DNA of 59,052 nucleotides from WJMB01 sp964581465 (GCA_964581465.1 CAZOOP010000020.1:1-59052); one strand, 5' to 3'. Counted from the first letter of the stretch, positions 33,943 through 42,255 are shown. The notes: a model not told the origin generated them from the sequence alone. Translations and numbers: made by a program.

Positions 33943-34602
33943 ATGAGAGAACTCCACCTGCTGCGCCACGCCGAGACCGAGGCCAACTCCCGGGGCATCC
34001 TCCAGGGCCGCCTCGACTACCCGCTTTCGGAGCGGGGACATCGACAGGCCGCCCAGGCCGCCCGGCGCCTTGTCGAACTCGACTGCGATCTGGTCCTGCG
34101 CTCACCTGCCGCGCGGGTTGAGGCGACTCTCGCCCCGGCCGTCGAGCTGGGCCTACCCCCGGGCGAGGTCTGGGAGGAGCTCCACGAGATCGACCTCGGC
34201 GAGCTCAGCGGGATCGGCCAGGCCGACTTCGCCGCCCACTACGCCGCCGAGATCAATCCCGATATATACCGGCACGGCGAGTACCGCTTCGGCGGCGGTG
34301 AGTCGCGTCGAGACCTCTACGAGCGGGCGGCCGGGGCCTGGAAGCGCCTGCTCGCTCGTGATTGGCGGCGCTGCCTGATCGCCTCCCACGGCGGCCTGCT
34401 CTCCCAGTTCCTCGCCGCGACCCTGGGGTTGCCCAACGACGGCTGGGTGCGCTTCCGCCTCGATAACGCCTGCCTGACCCGCCTGCTGTGGTTCGACGGA
34501 CGGCCCTTCCTCTCACGCTTCAATGACGCCGAGCACCTCGCCGTGGATCACCGCTCGCCGCCCTTCACCCCGCGCCTGCGCTCCGAGGGGGAGCGGCGAT
34601 GA
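33943..34602 (+). CDS. Histidine phosphatase superfamily protein (phosphoglycerate-mutase-like)
   Basis: 219 aa from the ATG at 33943. Catalytic LLRHAETEAN (RHxE phospho-His motif) at residues 5-14, GRLDYPLSERGHRQA, a second Arg in LRSPAARVEATLAPA, the acid in EELHEIDLGELSG, and the second His in LIASHGGLLSQF. Typical of the family that includes alpha-ribazole phosphatase (CobC) and broad phosphatases; no cobalamin genes nearby to choose. A GC hairpin (33832-33876, GCCCGG/CCGGGC) lies 65 bases upstream. Overlaps the next gene by four bases. Confidence 0.85.
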   Translation: MRELHLLRHAETEANSRGILQGRLDYPLSERGHRQAAQAARRLVELDCDLVLRSPAARVEATLAPAVELGLPPGEVWEELHEIDLGELSGIGQADFAAHYAAEINPDIYRHGEYRFGGGESRRDLYERAAGAWKRLLARDWRRCLIASHGGLLSQFLAATLGLPNDGWVRFRLDNACLTRLLWFDGRPFLSRFNDAEHLAVDHRSPPFTPRLRSEGERR

Positions 34603-35948
34603 GCCTGGACCGCGCCGCCCTGCGCCGCGGCCTGGCGATCTGCACCTGGGAAGGGGCCACGGCCCAGTTCCACCTCTCCATCGTGGCCGGGGTGGTGCTG
34701 ACCGGCCTGGCGCTGCGCCTGGGGGCCGGAGAGTTTCTGCTGGGGCTCATCGGCGCGCTGCCTATCGCCGCCCGACCCCTGCAGTTGCTCTCCGCCTGGC
34801 TGCTGGACCGTGGTGTTTCCCACAAGCCCATCTTCACCCTGGGCGCGCTGATCCACCGCGCCGTCTGGATCGTCCCCGCCCTGCTCTTACTGCTACCCCT
34901 GGATTCTTCCACCCGCCTGGGGCTGCTGGTGCTCACTGTGGCCGTCAGCTACGCCGCCGCCGCGCCCACCGAGAACGCCTGGGTCTCCTGGGCCGCCGAT
35001 TACGTACCGGCGACCATTCGCGGACGCTACTTCGGCAACCGCAACATCGTCACCGCCGCCGTTGGCCTGGCCGCCGGGCTGGGCGCAGCCTTGACCGTGG
35101 ACCTGCTCGGCTCGGAACGCGAGGGCCTGAGCCATCTGCTGGTCTTCGGCGCCGCCGTGCTCAGCGGCCTGGTCAGCGTCGTGCTGCTGGCCCGCTACCC
35201 CCGGCCCGAGCGCGAACACGAGCCCGGCCGCCACCTCGGTCGCGGTTTGCGCCGGGCCCTCGAGGACGCCCCGCTGCGCCGCTTCCTGATTGCCGCCGCG
35301 GCCTGGAACTTCTCGATCGGTCTGGGCGGTCCTTTCTTCGCCCCCCACGCCCTGGACTACATCGGCTTCAGCTACAGCGCCATGCAGCTCTACGGCGTCC
35401 TCTGGACCCTGACCGCCCTGCTGACCAACCGCTTCTGGGGCCGGATGCTGGACCGCTACGGCGCGGGGAGCCTGCTGGTGGTCGCCGGCAGTCTGCTGGG
35501 CGTCTTCCCGCTGATCTGGTCGCTCAGCGACCCCGGGCTGAGCTGGGTCATCTGGCCCGAAGCTCCGCTATCCGGCGCCGCCTGGGCCGCCTTCAACCTG
35601 GCCCTCTTCGCCGCCCCCCTGGCCCTGGCCAAGCGGCGGACCCGCCCCTACGCCATCGCCGTGGTCGCCGTGGTTACCGGGCTCTCCTTTCTGCTAGGAT
35701 CCGCAACCGGCGGATTGATAGCCGAAGCCGTCGGCGGCGCCACACCCCTGCTCGAAGGCTGGCTGACCGGCTACCAACTCGTCTTCATCATCTCCGGTCT
35801 CACCCGCATCGCCGCCGCCCAGCTCTTCCGCCGTATCGACTGTTCCGTCGGTGAGCACCTGCGACCACTGGCGGCCCACCTGGGCGAGGCGGGCTTCAAA
35901 CGGCCACTCTACTGGCTGCGCGGACTGTTCCGTCGCACAGACGCCTGA
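34599..35948 (+). CDS. MFS-type membrane transporter
   Basis: 449 aa with about twelve hydrophobic segments in two sets of six, separated by a charged loop near residues 195-225 (RYPRPEREHEPGRHLGRGLR). The opening (EGATAQFHLSIVAGVVLTGLAL) and the loop-2/3 element RGRYFGNRN, where many MFS proteins have a conserved Gly-Arg stretch, fit the superfamily. The substrate cannot be told. Overlapping the phosphatase gene by ATGA suggests they are translated together. Confidence 0.8.
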   Translation: MSLDRAALRRGLAICTWEGATAQFHLSIVAGVVLTGLALRLGAGEFLLGLIGALPIAARPLQLLSAWLLDRGVSHKPIFTLGALIHRAVWIVPALLLLLPLDSSTRLGLLVLTVAVSYAAAAPTENAWVSWAADYVPATIRGRYFGNRNIVTAAVGLAAGLGAALTVDLLGSEREGLSHLLVFGAAVLSGLVSVVLLARYPRPEREHEPGRHLGRGLRRALEDAPLRRFLIAAAAWNFSIGLGGPFFAPHALDYIGFSYSAMQLYGVLWTLTALLTNRFWGRMLDRYGAGSLLVVAGSLLGVFPLIWSLSDPGLSWVIWPEAPLSGAAWAAFNLALFAAPLALAKRRTRPYAIAVVAVVTGLSFLLGSATGGLIAEAVGGATPLLEGWLTGYQLVFIISGLTRIAAAQLFRRIDCSVGEHLRPLAAHLGEAGFKRPLYWLRGLFRRTDA

Positions 35949-36009
35949 GGGCGGAACCTTGGCAAAACAGCCGCCCCGCGAGGAAGCCGCCGAAACCAGG
36001 AACTGGTAA

Positions 36010-36091
36010 GGCGTTGGCACGTTTCTTGCAGCGGAGCGGGGAGACCGCCCGGACCGCGCCTCTCCCTCTCCGCAAGAAACGTGCCAACGCC
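36010..36091. repeat. Sigma-54-like palindrome, copy H3
   Basis: Perfect 20-bp arms 36010-36029 and 36072-36091 with the TTGGCACGTTTCTTGC core in each; 42-base loop, also GC-rich. Starts 61 bases after the MFS gene. Confidence 0.8.
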
Positions 36092-36170
36092 GGATGGGCT
36101 CCAGGACCCCGCCTGTCAAGTGTATTGCCAAGGTCCCGCCCCGGCTTTGTTCCACGGAGAGCGAACGACC

Positions 36171-36455
36171 ATGCTCCAGCGTCCCCGCCTGCCCACTCCG
36201 CCCAAGACGCTGCGCGCCCGTTTCCTGGTGGCCGCGGTGATTCTGCTCTACCTGTTGCTTTCCGGTGTGACCGCCCTGGCCACCGGCGAGCGGGTGATCT
36301 TCCTCGCCGACGAGCTGCCCTGGTGGGAGTACGGCCTGGTGACCGGCGCCGTGGTGGTGCTGAACGTGATCTTCCTGCGGCGATGGCGGGCGGCGGTCCG
36401 GGCCGAGGCCGCCTATGGCGGCGCGGATGACGAGGACGACGCCGATACGAACTGA
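36171..36455 (+). CDS. Small two-helix membrane protein
   Basis: 94 aa from the ATG at 36171, with ACGGAGAG about nine bases upstream. Two membrane segments (about residues 17-36 and 53-70: LVAAVILLYLLLSG and YGLVTGAVVVLNVIFL) joined by a short loop, and an acidic C-terminus (GGADDEDDADTN). Function unknown. The H3 palindrome lies 79 bases upstream, its left arm pointing toward this gene. Confidence 0.6.
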   Translation: MLQRPRLPTPPKTLRARFLVAAVILLYLLLSGVTALATGERVIFLADELPWWEYGLVTGAVVVLNVIFLRRWRAAVRAEAAYGGADDEDDADTN

Positions 36456-36485
36456 GATCAGCCCGCCTGCGTTTGCTCCCTTGGT

Positions 36486-36902
36486 CTATCCGGCGCGTTT
36501 ACCCGGAAAACGCACCCGCACCCGCCGGCCCTCCAGCTCCGCTATCTCCAGCTCCTCGCCGTAGTAGGTCCCCACGCCACGGATCAACCCCAGCAGGATC
36601 GGCATCAAACCCCGCTCGGACTTGTACTTCATGATCAACACGTCGGTTGAGGGCTCCTCGTAGTCGAAGCGCGGCGGGTGGGCGTTCTCCATCGTCCGCG
36701 TGGTGATCTCGTGGACCCGGTCCATATTCGTGAGCAGTTCACGGGCGCTTTTCGCCCGGCGGAAGTACAGCGGGTAGATGCGGTTGGCGAACTCGTTGAC
36801 CCAGTGATGGCCGAAGGCGTCGGCGGCTTGCTCCAGGCTGAGGCCCAGCGTTCGGCAGGTCGAACCGATAACCTCCATCGCCAGGGCGATGATTCCCTTC
36901 AT
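36486..36902 (-). CDS. Compact heme NO-binding (H-NOX-like) protein
   Basis: 138 aa from the ATG at 36902 (GGAGAGGAAGCGC upstream). Features of the H-NOX heme pocket are all present: the His in MDRVHEITTR (proximal ligand), the Pro in AHPPRFDY (heme-distorting), and YKSER, the Y-x-S-x-R motif that holds the heme propionates, followed by GLIRGVGTYYGEELEI. The usual H-NOX is ~180 aa; here ~40 residues of the N-terminal helical subdomain are missing between MKGIIALAMEV and GHHWVNEFANRIYPLYF. Family knowledge: binds NO (or O2) through heme and signals to a kinase or cyclase. No such partner is adjacent; the cyclase-STAND gene is 7 kb away. Confidence 0.72.
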   Translation of the reverse strand: MKGIIALAMEVIGSTCRTLGLSLEQAADAFGHHWVNEFANRIYPLYFRRAKSARELLTNMDRVHEITTRTMENAHPPRFDYEEPSTDVLIMKYKSERGLMPILLGLIRGVGTYYGEELEIAELEGRRVRVRFPGKRAG

Positions 36903-37140
36903 TGCGCTTCCTCTCCTCTCCACCCCCCTCGAGCTCGTTTAACAACCGTGGTCTTCCGACCTTCATTCGCTGATACCTGTGCCCATCCGAGTCGCCTTCC
37001 CCCAATAACACAGGATACTACCCCGCGTATCTCCTGTCAAACGCCCGTTGAGCCAGGCGGCGCGCCGTCCTGACGGGACGCTCAACGCTCGCCCGCCGCC
37101 CCGTAAAACCTGGAAAACCGCCCCTTCGCGGCGTCCGCCC

Positions 37141-37169
37141 TTGACAGAACCCCGATCTTGGGCTATCTT
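37141..37169 (+). promoter_or_regulatory. Sigma-70 promoter of tmRNA
   Basis: TTGACA (37141-37146), exactly 17 bases, TATCTT (37164-37169), about 40 bases before the mature tmRNA 5' end. The transcript would carry a ~34-base leader, normally removed by RNase P. Confidence 0.8.
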
Positions 37170-37209
37170 ACCCCTTGCGCCGCGAAGCGCCGGAGTACCG
37201 ACACCCTTT

Positions 37210-37588
37210 GGGGGCGATTCGGGTTCGACGGTAGCAGCAGCGACGACAGTTGCATGCCGAGGTCGCCGCAGGCCTCGTTAAACAGGCGGCAAACCACAAA
37301 TGCCGACACCGAGTTGGCTATGGCCGCTTAACTCGACTAGTTCGAGTTAAGGCGAACGGCCCGTCCTCCGTGGACCCCGCCTATCGGTCCGCGCATAGGG
37401 CGTCATAACTGGTAGGTGCCCAACCTCGGGTGGTTCCTTCCCCGGGGAGCGGCTGCAGTGGAAGGGACTAGCGACCGGGCTGAGGTAGCCGCGGCCCTGC
37501 CCGGCGGCGAATCGCAAGCACGGCTAAGCATGTAGAGCTGGAAGTCGAGCGTTATCGGACGGGGGTTCGATTCCCCCCGCCTCCACCA
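37210..37588 (+). ncRNA. ssrA: Transfer-messenger RNA
   Basis: 379 bases. The 5' end GGGGGCGATTCGGGTTCGAC and 3' end GGGGGTTCGATTCCCCCCGCC...CCA fold into the tRNA-like domain: acceptor GGGGGCG pairs with CGCCTCC (one G-U), and the CCA is encoded. The T arm is GGGGG-TTCGATT-CCCCC. The tag frame ends ELAMAA then TAA (37312 region) and is followed at once by the helix TTAACTCGA/TTCGAGTTAA, the usual hairpin after the tag stop. Rescues stalled ribosomes with SmpB. The 3' 46 bases are duplicated at 38687-38732. Confidence 0.93.
37540..37585 (+). repeat. Putative attachment site (left), tmRNA 3' end
   Basis: 46 bases of the tmRNA 3' region (GGAAGTCGAGCGTT...CGCCTCCA) that recur with one T/C difference at 38687-38732. 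tmRNA 3' ends are a classic target of tyrosine integrases. This copy belongs to the intact tmRNA. Confidence 0.7.
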
Positions 37589-37595
37589 TTTTTGT

Positions 37596-37629
37596 AAAAA
37601 GCGAGGGGCCTGCAAAGGCCCCCGCTTTT
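37596..37629 (+). terminator. tmRNA terminator
   Basis: Stem with AGCGAGGGGCCT and AGGCCCCCGCT arms around GCAA, followed by TTTT, seven bases after the tmRNA CCA. Confidence 0.85.
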
Positions 37630-38175
37630 GTATGGGGATCATCATACGTACCCGAGCATATGATAATCGCTTAGCATCATACAATGTGATCGGACCAAAT
37701 CAGGCTGATAGGGAGCGGCTTGCTGGGCCGTTATTCACTTCCGGAAAGCCGCCGTTTTTTAATCAATCATACATTTTGCGTGCCCTCATTGCCTGCTGTT
37801 ATAACGCTTAAGAGTCAATAGCCTTCGGCTCTCAGAGTAAAAACGAGCTAGCTGATATCATGATTTGCTACTGAGAACCCCCTTTGTTAACCACCACTTT
37901 CATCTGCCCGTTTTGCGACAGGTATCTGATTACCACCACTTTTATTATCAACAGGATAAAGTCACAATCAGCTCCGGACAGGGTATACGATCCCCAAGCT
38001 TATACCGCCACCAGATCAAATACCGCCGCGCCCTCTCCAGGCGGAGATTGACGCGGCGGACCGTGTCGCTTATGCTTAAGTATCGACGTTACGGCAAGCG
38101 TCCCTCGCCGACCAGCATCACCAGGCGGCGGGACGCGACGCCCGGCAACCACCGGATCAACCAGGGAGAAGGCAG
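37630..38175 (+). other. Left part of the tmRNA-flanked segment; contains an inverted B-type repeat
   Basis: Bases ~37684-37745 are the reverse complement of the repeat core at 9975-10030 (GATCGGACCAAATCAGGCTG, then GGAGCGGCTTGCTGGGCCGT). AT-richer than the genes. No integrase and no supported gene until 38176. Confidence 0.45.
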
Positions 38176-38658
38176 ATGAGATCAGCCCCGGTGCTCCTGA
38201 CAATAACCGCCCTGTGCGTCCTCACCCTCGGCGCTCCCGTCGCTGACTCCGAAAACGCCGAGTTGCTCGAGAGAATCAACGAGGCCAACGACCTGATCGA
38301 CCAGGCCTCCATCGAAGACGACTACGAGACCGTGGCCTCGTTCTACACCGAGGATGTCGTCGTCCTCCCCAATAACGAGCCGATGATCGTCGGACGGGAC
38401 GCCTTCATCGAGAACGAAAGGGCCGCCCGCGAGGCCGGATTCGAGGTCGTCTCGATCGAGTCAACGATCACCCGCATCTTCACCGCCGGCGAGCTGATCC
38501 ACGAGATCGGCACCTACGAGGTCACCCTGACGGTTCCCGGGCCGCTCTACCCGATTACCGACACCGGCAAGTACCTGGTCATCTGGGAAGTCCAGCCCGA
38601 TGACTCCCTCCAGATCAAGCTCGAGATGTGGAACAACGACGAGCCGCCCGATTATTGA
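38176..38658 (+). CDS. Secreted SnoaL/DUF4440-like protein
   Basis: 160 aa; AGGGAGAAGGCAG precedes the ATG. Signal peptide (residues 1-22, ending GAPVADS). The mature domain has the NTF2-like order: helix LLERINEANDLIDQASIEDD, FYTEDVVVLPNNEPMIVGRDAF, then three strands (VVSIESTITRIF, LIHEIGTYEVTL, GKYLVIWEVQ). Resembles periplasmic DUF4440/SnoaL proteins of unknown ligand. It is the only gene between the two tmRNA-derived repeats, so it may be the cargo of a small integrated segment. Confidence 0.75.
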   Translation: MRSAPVLLTITALCVLTLGAPVADSENAELLERINEANDLIDQASIEDDYETVASFYTEDVVVLPNNEPMIVGRDAFIENERAAREAGFEVVSIESTITRIFTAGELIHEIGTYEVTLTVPGPLYPITDTGKYLVIWEVQPDDSLQIKLEMWNNDEPPDY

Positions 38659-38686
38659 TCCCCGGCGGGACTGAGCTTGAAAAGCA

Positions 38687-38732
38687 GGAAGTCGAGCGTT
38701 ATCGGACGGGGGTTCGATCCCCCCCGCCTCCA
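38687..38732 (+). repeat. Putative attachment site (right), duplicated tmRNA 3' end
   Basis: 46 bases identical to 37540-37585 but for one T to C change. The copy ends at CGCCTCCA, lacks the CCA and the rest of the tmRNA, and starts 28 bases after the stop of the 38176 gene. The two copies are direct repeats 1,147 bases apart, as attL and attR would be. Confidence 0.7.
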
Positions 38733-39013
38733 ATAATGGGCCTCAATAGCGCCGAAAACCTCTCGTGTATGATGATGCAATGGACATACTCAGGTAAAGT
38801 GTTAGCATAAAATATCATAATGCATTTACTCATGAACCACTTACAAGTGTTAAATGATGGGGCTGGGAAACGATACTTTCTATATGATATAATACAACTG
38901 CTAGAAAAACGTAGTTTGTTTATCTCTCTGCTCGTAGAGTTCAGCTTTACAGAGCACGCAGCAGTGAATAAGTTTCAAGTTGCAGTTAGCCTCTAATTAT
39001 ATTGAGAGATAGC

Positions 39014-40192
39014 ATGCCTTTCCGCGTCGAAATACACCCTATGTTTATTACCTGGGCTTGCAAGCGTGTACGGCTTGAGCCGCATTTTTTATACTCTAAG
39101 AAAAAGTATAAGTGGTTGCGGGGTTGGGAAAGTGGAGAAAAAATGCCGACTATGAAACAGCTTGAAGCTTTTGCTAGGGCGACACATACGCCACTTGGCT
39201 ACTTCTTTCTGCCGGAGCCCCCCCGAGAAGAAATCCCAATTCCGGACCTGCGAAAAATTCGCGACGGGGCAACCAGCCAGCCAAGCGCCGATTTACTGGA
39301 CACGATCTATACGATGCAGCGAAGGCAGGCGTGGCTCCGCGATGAGTTGATTGAATGTGAAACCGATTCCTTGGCCTTTGTTGCAATTGCCCGCATTACT
39401 GACGACCCGCGGGGGGTAGGACAGGAAATGCGGCGGATGGTCGGTTTGGCAGATGGCTGGGCAGCAGCGGTTTCTACATGGCGCGAGGCGGTTGGGAAGC
39501 TGCGACGGTCGATAGAGAATGTACGTGTCATGGCTGTAATTAACGGCGTGGTGGGGAACAACACGCATCGCAAACTTGATGTTGAGGAGTTCCGAGGTTT
39601 CGCGCTGAGTGATGAATACGCGCCACTAGTATTCGTAAATGGGGCCGACTCGAAATCGGCGCAAATGTTCACAATGGTTCATGAGCTAGCGCACATTTGG
39701 CTTGGCGAAAGCTCTTTAAGCGATACCGGATTGACCTCGTTGCCGACGCAGGATATCGAGATTTGGTGCGATCGGGCGGCAGCGGAGTTTCTAGTACCAT
39801 CGGAGGAACTGAGAACGTGCTGGCACGACATGCGGCATCACGTATCGTCGTTCAAGAGCATTGCTCTACGGTTCAAGAGCATTGCTCTACGGTTCAAGGT
39901 CAGCCCTATCGTGGCCGGCCGGCGCGCCATGGACCTGGGCCTCGTGAGCCGTGAGGCGTTCTTCAGCTTCTACGAAGAGTACATCGCGCGAGAGAAAAAA
40001 CAGCGTTCGGATTCCAGCGGGGGCGATTTCTATAACAACCAGAACACACGCGTTGGCGAGCGGTTTGCCATTCAGGTCATCCTCGCCGCGAAGGGCGGCC
40101 GACTGAGTTTCAACGAGGCGTATCATCTAACGGGGCTGCGCGGGGGATTGTTTCAGAAATACGCGAATCGGCTGGGGGTAACTCTACCATGA
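39014..40192 (+). CDS. XRE-HTH plus ImmA/IrrE metallopeptidase protein (toxin-antitoxin type)
   Basis: 392 aa from the ATG at 39014. N-terminal helix-turn-helix-like region (WLRGWESGEKMPTMKQLEAFARATHTPLGYFFLPEPP), the standard linker of this family, then an ImmA/IrrE zinc peptidase domain with MVHELAHIWLGE (HExxH) near residue 230 and the downstream EIWCDRAAAEFLVP. The family is the usual partner of the DUF4411 protein encoded next, which overlaps by ATGA. AT-richer than the surround. A 21-bp unit is repeated in tandem (39850-39891), giving FKSIALR twice without breaking the frame. Confidence 0.85.
   Translation: MPFRVEIHPMFITWACKRVRLEPHFLYSKKKYKWLRGWESGEKMPTMKQLEAFARATHTPLGYFFLPEPPREEIPIPDLRKIRDGATSQPSADLLDTIYTMQRRQAWLRDELIECETDSLAFVAIARITDDPRGVGQEMRRMVGLADGWAAAVSTWREAVGKLRRSIENVRVMAVINGVVGNNTHRKLDVEEFRGFALSDEYAPLVFVNGADSKSAQMFTMVHELAHIWLGESSLSDTGLTSLPTQDIEIWCDRAAAEFLVPSEELRTCWHDMRHHVSSFKSIALRFKSIALRFKVSPIVAGRRAMDLGLVSREAFFSFYEEYIAREKKQRSDSSGGDFYNNQNTRVGERFAIQVILAAKGGRLSFNEAYHLTGLRGGLFQKYANRLGVTLP
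39850..39891 (+). repeat. 21-bp tandem duplication inside the ImmA/IrrE gene
   Basis: GTTCAAGAGCATTGCTCTAC followed by G, twice in a row, then a partial third start GTTCAAGG. The unit holds a perfect palindrome AGAGCATTGCTCT. Adds seven residues in frame. Confidence 0.8.
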
Positions 40193-40734
40193 GTCCCTAT
40201 GTATTGGATTCGGATGTATTCATTGCAGCAAAGAATAGCTATTATGCCTTCGCGATCTGTCCAAGATTTTGGGACTCTTTGCTACATCACCACGATACAG
40301 GAGTTGTTCACAGCATCGATAAGGTCAAAGATGAATTATTAGTAGGATATAAGGCTGAAAAGAAGAGGGAAGAAGAAGGTAAAGGAGAGGTTGAAGACCT
40401 AAAAAAATGGATCATAACAAAGTTGCCATCGGATTTTTTCCTGGGCACAAATGAGGAAGCCGTATCCGCTTCTTACAAAAGTGTGATGCTCTGGGTGCAT
40501 CGCAATACGCAGTACACTGACCCGGCCAAGGCTAAATTCGCAACCGAAGCCGACGGCTGGCTGGTGGCGTTTGCAATGGTCCATGATGTTACGGTGATCA
40601 CAAATGAGCAGTCGCGTCCTGAGTCACGTAGTCGTATCTTACTTCCCGATGTCTGTATGCAGTTCGACGTAACCTATAAGAACACATTTTTAATGCTTCA
40701 TGAACTCGCTGTTAGCTTTAATTATATGGTGTAA
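40189..40734 (+). CDS. DUF4411 PIN-like protein (putative toxin)
   Basis: 181 aa. Opens YVLDSDVFIAAKNSYYAF, then ICPRFWDSLLHHHDTGVVHSI with KVKDEL, and later FATEADGWLVAFAMVHDVTVITNE, the DUF4411 pattern with PIN-like acidic residues (Asp7, Asp9, Glu49, Asp near 125, Asp near 133). Family knowledge: paired with XRE-ImmA/IrrE proteins in a toxin-antitoxin-like arrangement; a nuclease activity is expected from the PIN-like fold. AT-rich with Lys/Glu-rich segment (KAEKKREEEGKGEVEDLKKW). Confidence 0.8.
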   Translation: MSPYVLDSDVFIAAKNSYYAFAICPRFWDSLLHHHDTGVVHSIDKVKDELLVGYKAEKKREEEGKGEVEDLKKWIITKLPSDFFLGTNEEAVSASYKSVMLWVHRNTQYTDPAKAKFATEADGWLVAFAMVHDVTVITNEQSRPESRSRILLPDVCMQFDVTYKNTFLMLHELAVSFNYMV

Positions 40735-40882
40735 GAAAGTATCAAATGGAGCTGTAATCTTTCTCAGTTAATTTACATTATTTTGAATATGCTCGACATA
40801 GCTATACGCATAGCAACTAGACTCTTTGCGGGACTATTCAATAATGATTATTATTAATATATAGTTTTGTTTATTATGATAT

Positions 40883-40902
40883 GGTCCCGCACCGGCGGGG
40901 CC
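40883..40902. terminator. Hairpin between convergent genes
   Basis: Stem GGTCCCGC/GCGGGGCC with a four-base ACCG loop; CTTTCG follows on the plus strand. It lies between the DUF4411 gene and the minus-strand gene at 40929 and marks the return from AT-rich to GC-rich DNA. Confidence 0.55.
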
Positions 40903-40928
40903 TTTCGCTTGACAAGTCGGGGGCTGAG

Positions 40929-42128
40929 TTACTGCGCCAGGAAGGCCAGCGGGTCCACGGCGCGGCCGGCCTTTCTTATCTCGAAGTGCAGGCTGGGCTC
41001 GGTGATCGACCCCGTCGAGCCCACCCGGCCGATGCGCTGGCCCTCGGTCACCACGTCGTTGACGCCCACCAGCAGGGCCTCGGCGTGGGCGTAGACGGTG
41101 TGGACGCCGTCGTCGTGGGCGATGATGAGCATCTTGCCGTAGCCCTGGAACCAGTCGGCGTAGATGACCTCGCCGGGTAGGACGGAGACGAAGTACTGGC
41201 CGGAGGGGGCGGCGATATCGATGCCGTCGGACTTGGTGGTGGTGCCGTAGACGGGGTCCTCGACGCGGCCGTAGTAGCGGATGATGCGGCCTTCGGTGGG
41301 CCAGATGCGCAGGCTGGGGACCTCGGAGGTCCAGACGCCGGCGTCGGGGATCTCGGCGGCGGAGAGGTCGCGGCCGGTCTCGGCGGAGGCCTGGGCGGCG
41401 ATGATGTCGTTGATCTTGGACTGGAGGCTGGTCATCGCGCGCTCTTTTTCGCGGATGACGGCCTCGTAGGCCGAGCGCTCTCGCTGGACACGTTCGAGGA
41501 GCTCGCGTTTGCGTTCGAGGTCCTCCTCGTAGAGGGCCTGTTCCTTCTCGGCCTCGGCGCGGGAGCGTTCGAGGAGCTCGAGGGCCTGTTCGAGTTCGAG
41601 GCCGTGGCGTTGCTGCTCGGCGACGGCGCGCTTGATTTCGTCGAAGATCTCGCGGTCCTGGGCGGCGAAGGCTTTGAGGAAGAGGAAGCGGCGGCCCATG
41701 GCGGCGAAGTCGGTCGCGCTGAGGACGAAGCGGTTGCCGCCGTCGCGGCCGATCATGTAGAGCAGAGCCAGGCGGCGGCCGAGGAGCTCGCGGCGCTCGT
41801 CGGCCTGGCGTTCGAGGCGCTCGATGGCGGCGCGGTTCTCGGCGACCAGGGCGGCGGCTTGTTCCTCGGCGCCCTTGAGCCGTTGGATGCTGGTCCGGCC
41901 TTTCTCGGCCTGCTGCTGGAGGAGTTGGAGCTCGGCCAGGATGCCCAGCTCCTGGTCGCGGACGCGGTCCCGGGCGGCGCGCTGCTCGGCGAGTTCGCTC
42001 TCGATTGCGGCCAGTTCGCCACGCAGCTCCTCGATTCCGGCGGCGGCCTCGTGGACGAAGGCGCCCAGGGCCAGCAGCACGGCCAGGGTGATGATCGCGT
42101 GGGGCAGGTAGCTCAGCAGGCGTTTCAC
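40929..42128 (-). CDS. EnvC-like murein hydrolase activator (degenerate M23 peptidase)
   Basis: 399 aa from a GTG at 42128 (GGGAG seven bases upstream). Signal or anchor segment (residues ~8-28), a long coiled coil (~30-260, rich in Glu, Arg, Leu and Gln) and a C-terminal LytM/M23 domain. In active M23 enzymes the site is HxGxD with HLH; here these are SDGID and SLHFE, so the first zinc ligand His and one of the last His pair are Ser. EnvC and NlpD are degenerate in the same places and act as amidase activators at division, which is the best reading here. YADWFQGYGKMLIIAHDDG and VGSTGSITEPSLHFEI match EnvC closely. Confidence 0.82.
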   Translation of the reverse strand: MKRLLSYLPHAIITLAVLLALGAFVHEAAAGIEELRGELAAIESELAEQRAARDRVRDQELGILAELQLLQQQAEKGRTSIQRLKGAEEQAAALVAENRAAIERLERQADERRELLGRRLALLYMIGRDGGNRFVLSATDFAAMGRRFLFLKAFAAQDREIFDEIKRAVAEQQRHGLELEQALELLERSRAEAEKEQALYEEDLERKRELLERVQRERSAYEAVIREKERAMTSLQSKINDIIAAQASAETGRDLSAAEIPDAGVWTSEVPSLRIWPTEGRIIRYYGRVEDPVYGTTTKSDGIDIAAPSGQYFVSVLPGEVIYADWFQGYGKMLIIAHDDGVHTVYAHAEALLVGVNDVVTEGQRIGRVGSTGSITEPSLHFEIRKAGRAVDPLAFLAQ

Positions 42129-42255
42129 GGCGGGCTCCCGCGGGGAGTGGGTCGGATTCGAATCGAGTTTAGCAGGGGGTGCGGCGGCGGTCAAGGCGCC
42201 CCGAGGGCGGTCGCGCTGTGGTAAGATGGTGTGTCGATCTTCGGTCGGGAGACCC

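Noticed and set aside
37403..37684. Minus-strand frame over the tmRNA (contains GESNPRPITLDFQ)
   Set aside because: It is the antisense of the tmRNA 3' end, a well-known source of spurious proteins; the tmRNA explains the sequence.
38461..38733. Minus-strand frame beginning MEAGGIEPPSDNARLPAF
   Set aside because: Antisense of the duplicated tmRNA 3' end and of the SnoaL-like gene; typical spurious call.
38820..38996. 58-codon AT-rich frame before the ImmA/IrrE gene
   Set aside because: No ribosome binding site, and it spans a TATAAT that may be the promoter of the next gene; AT-rich DNA gives such frames by chance.
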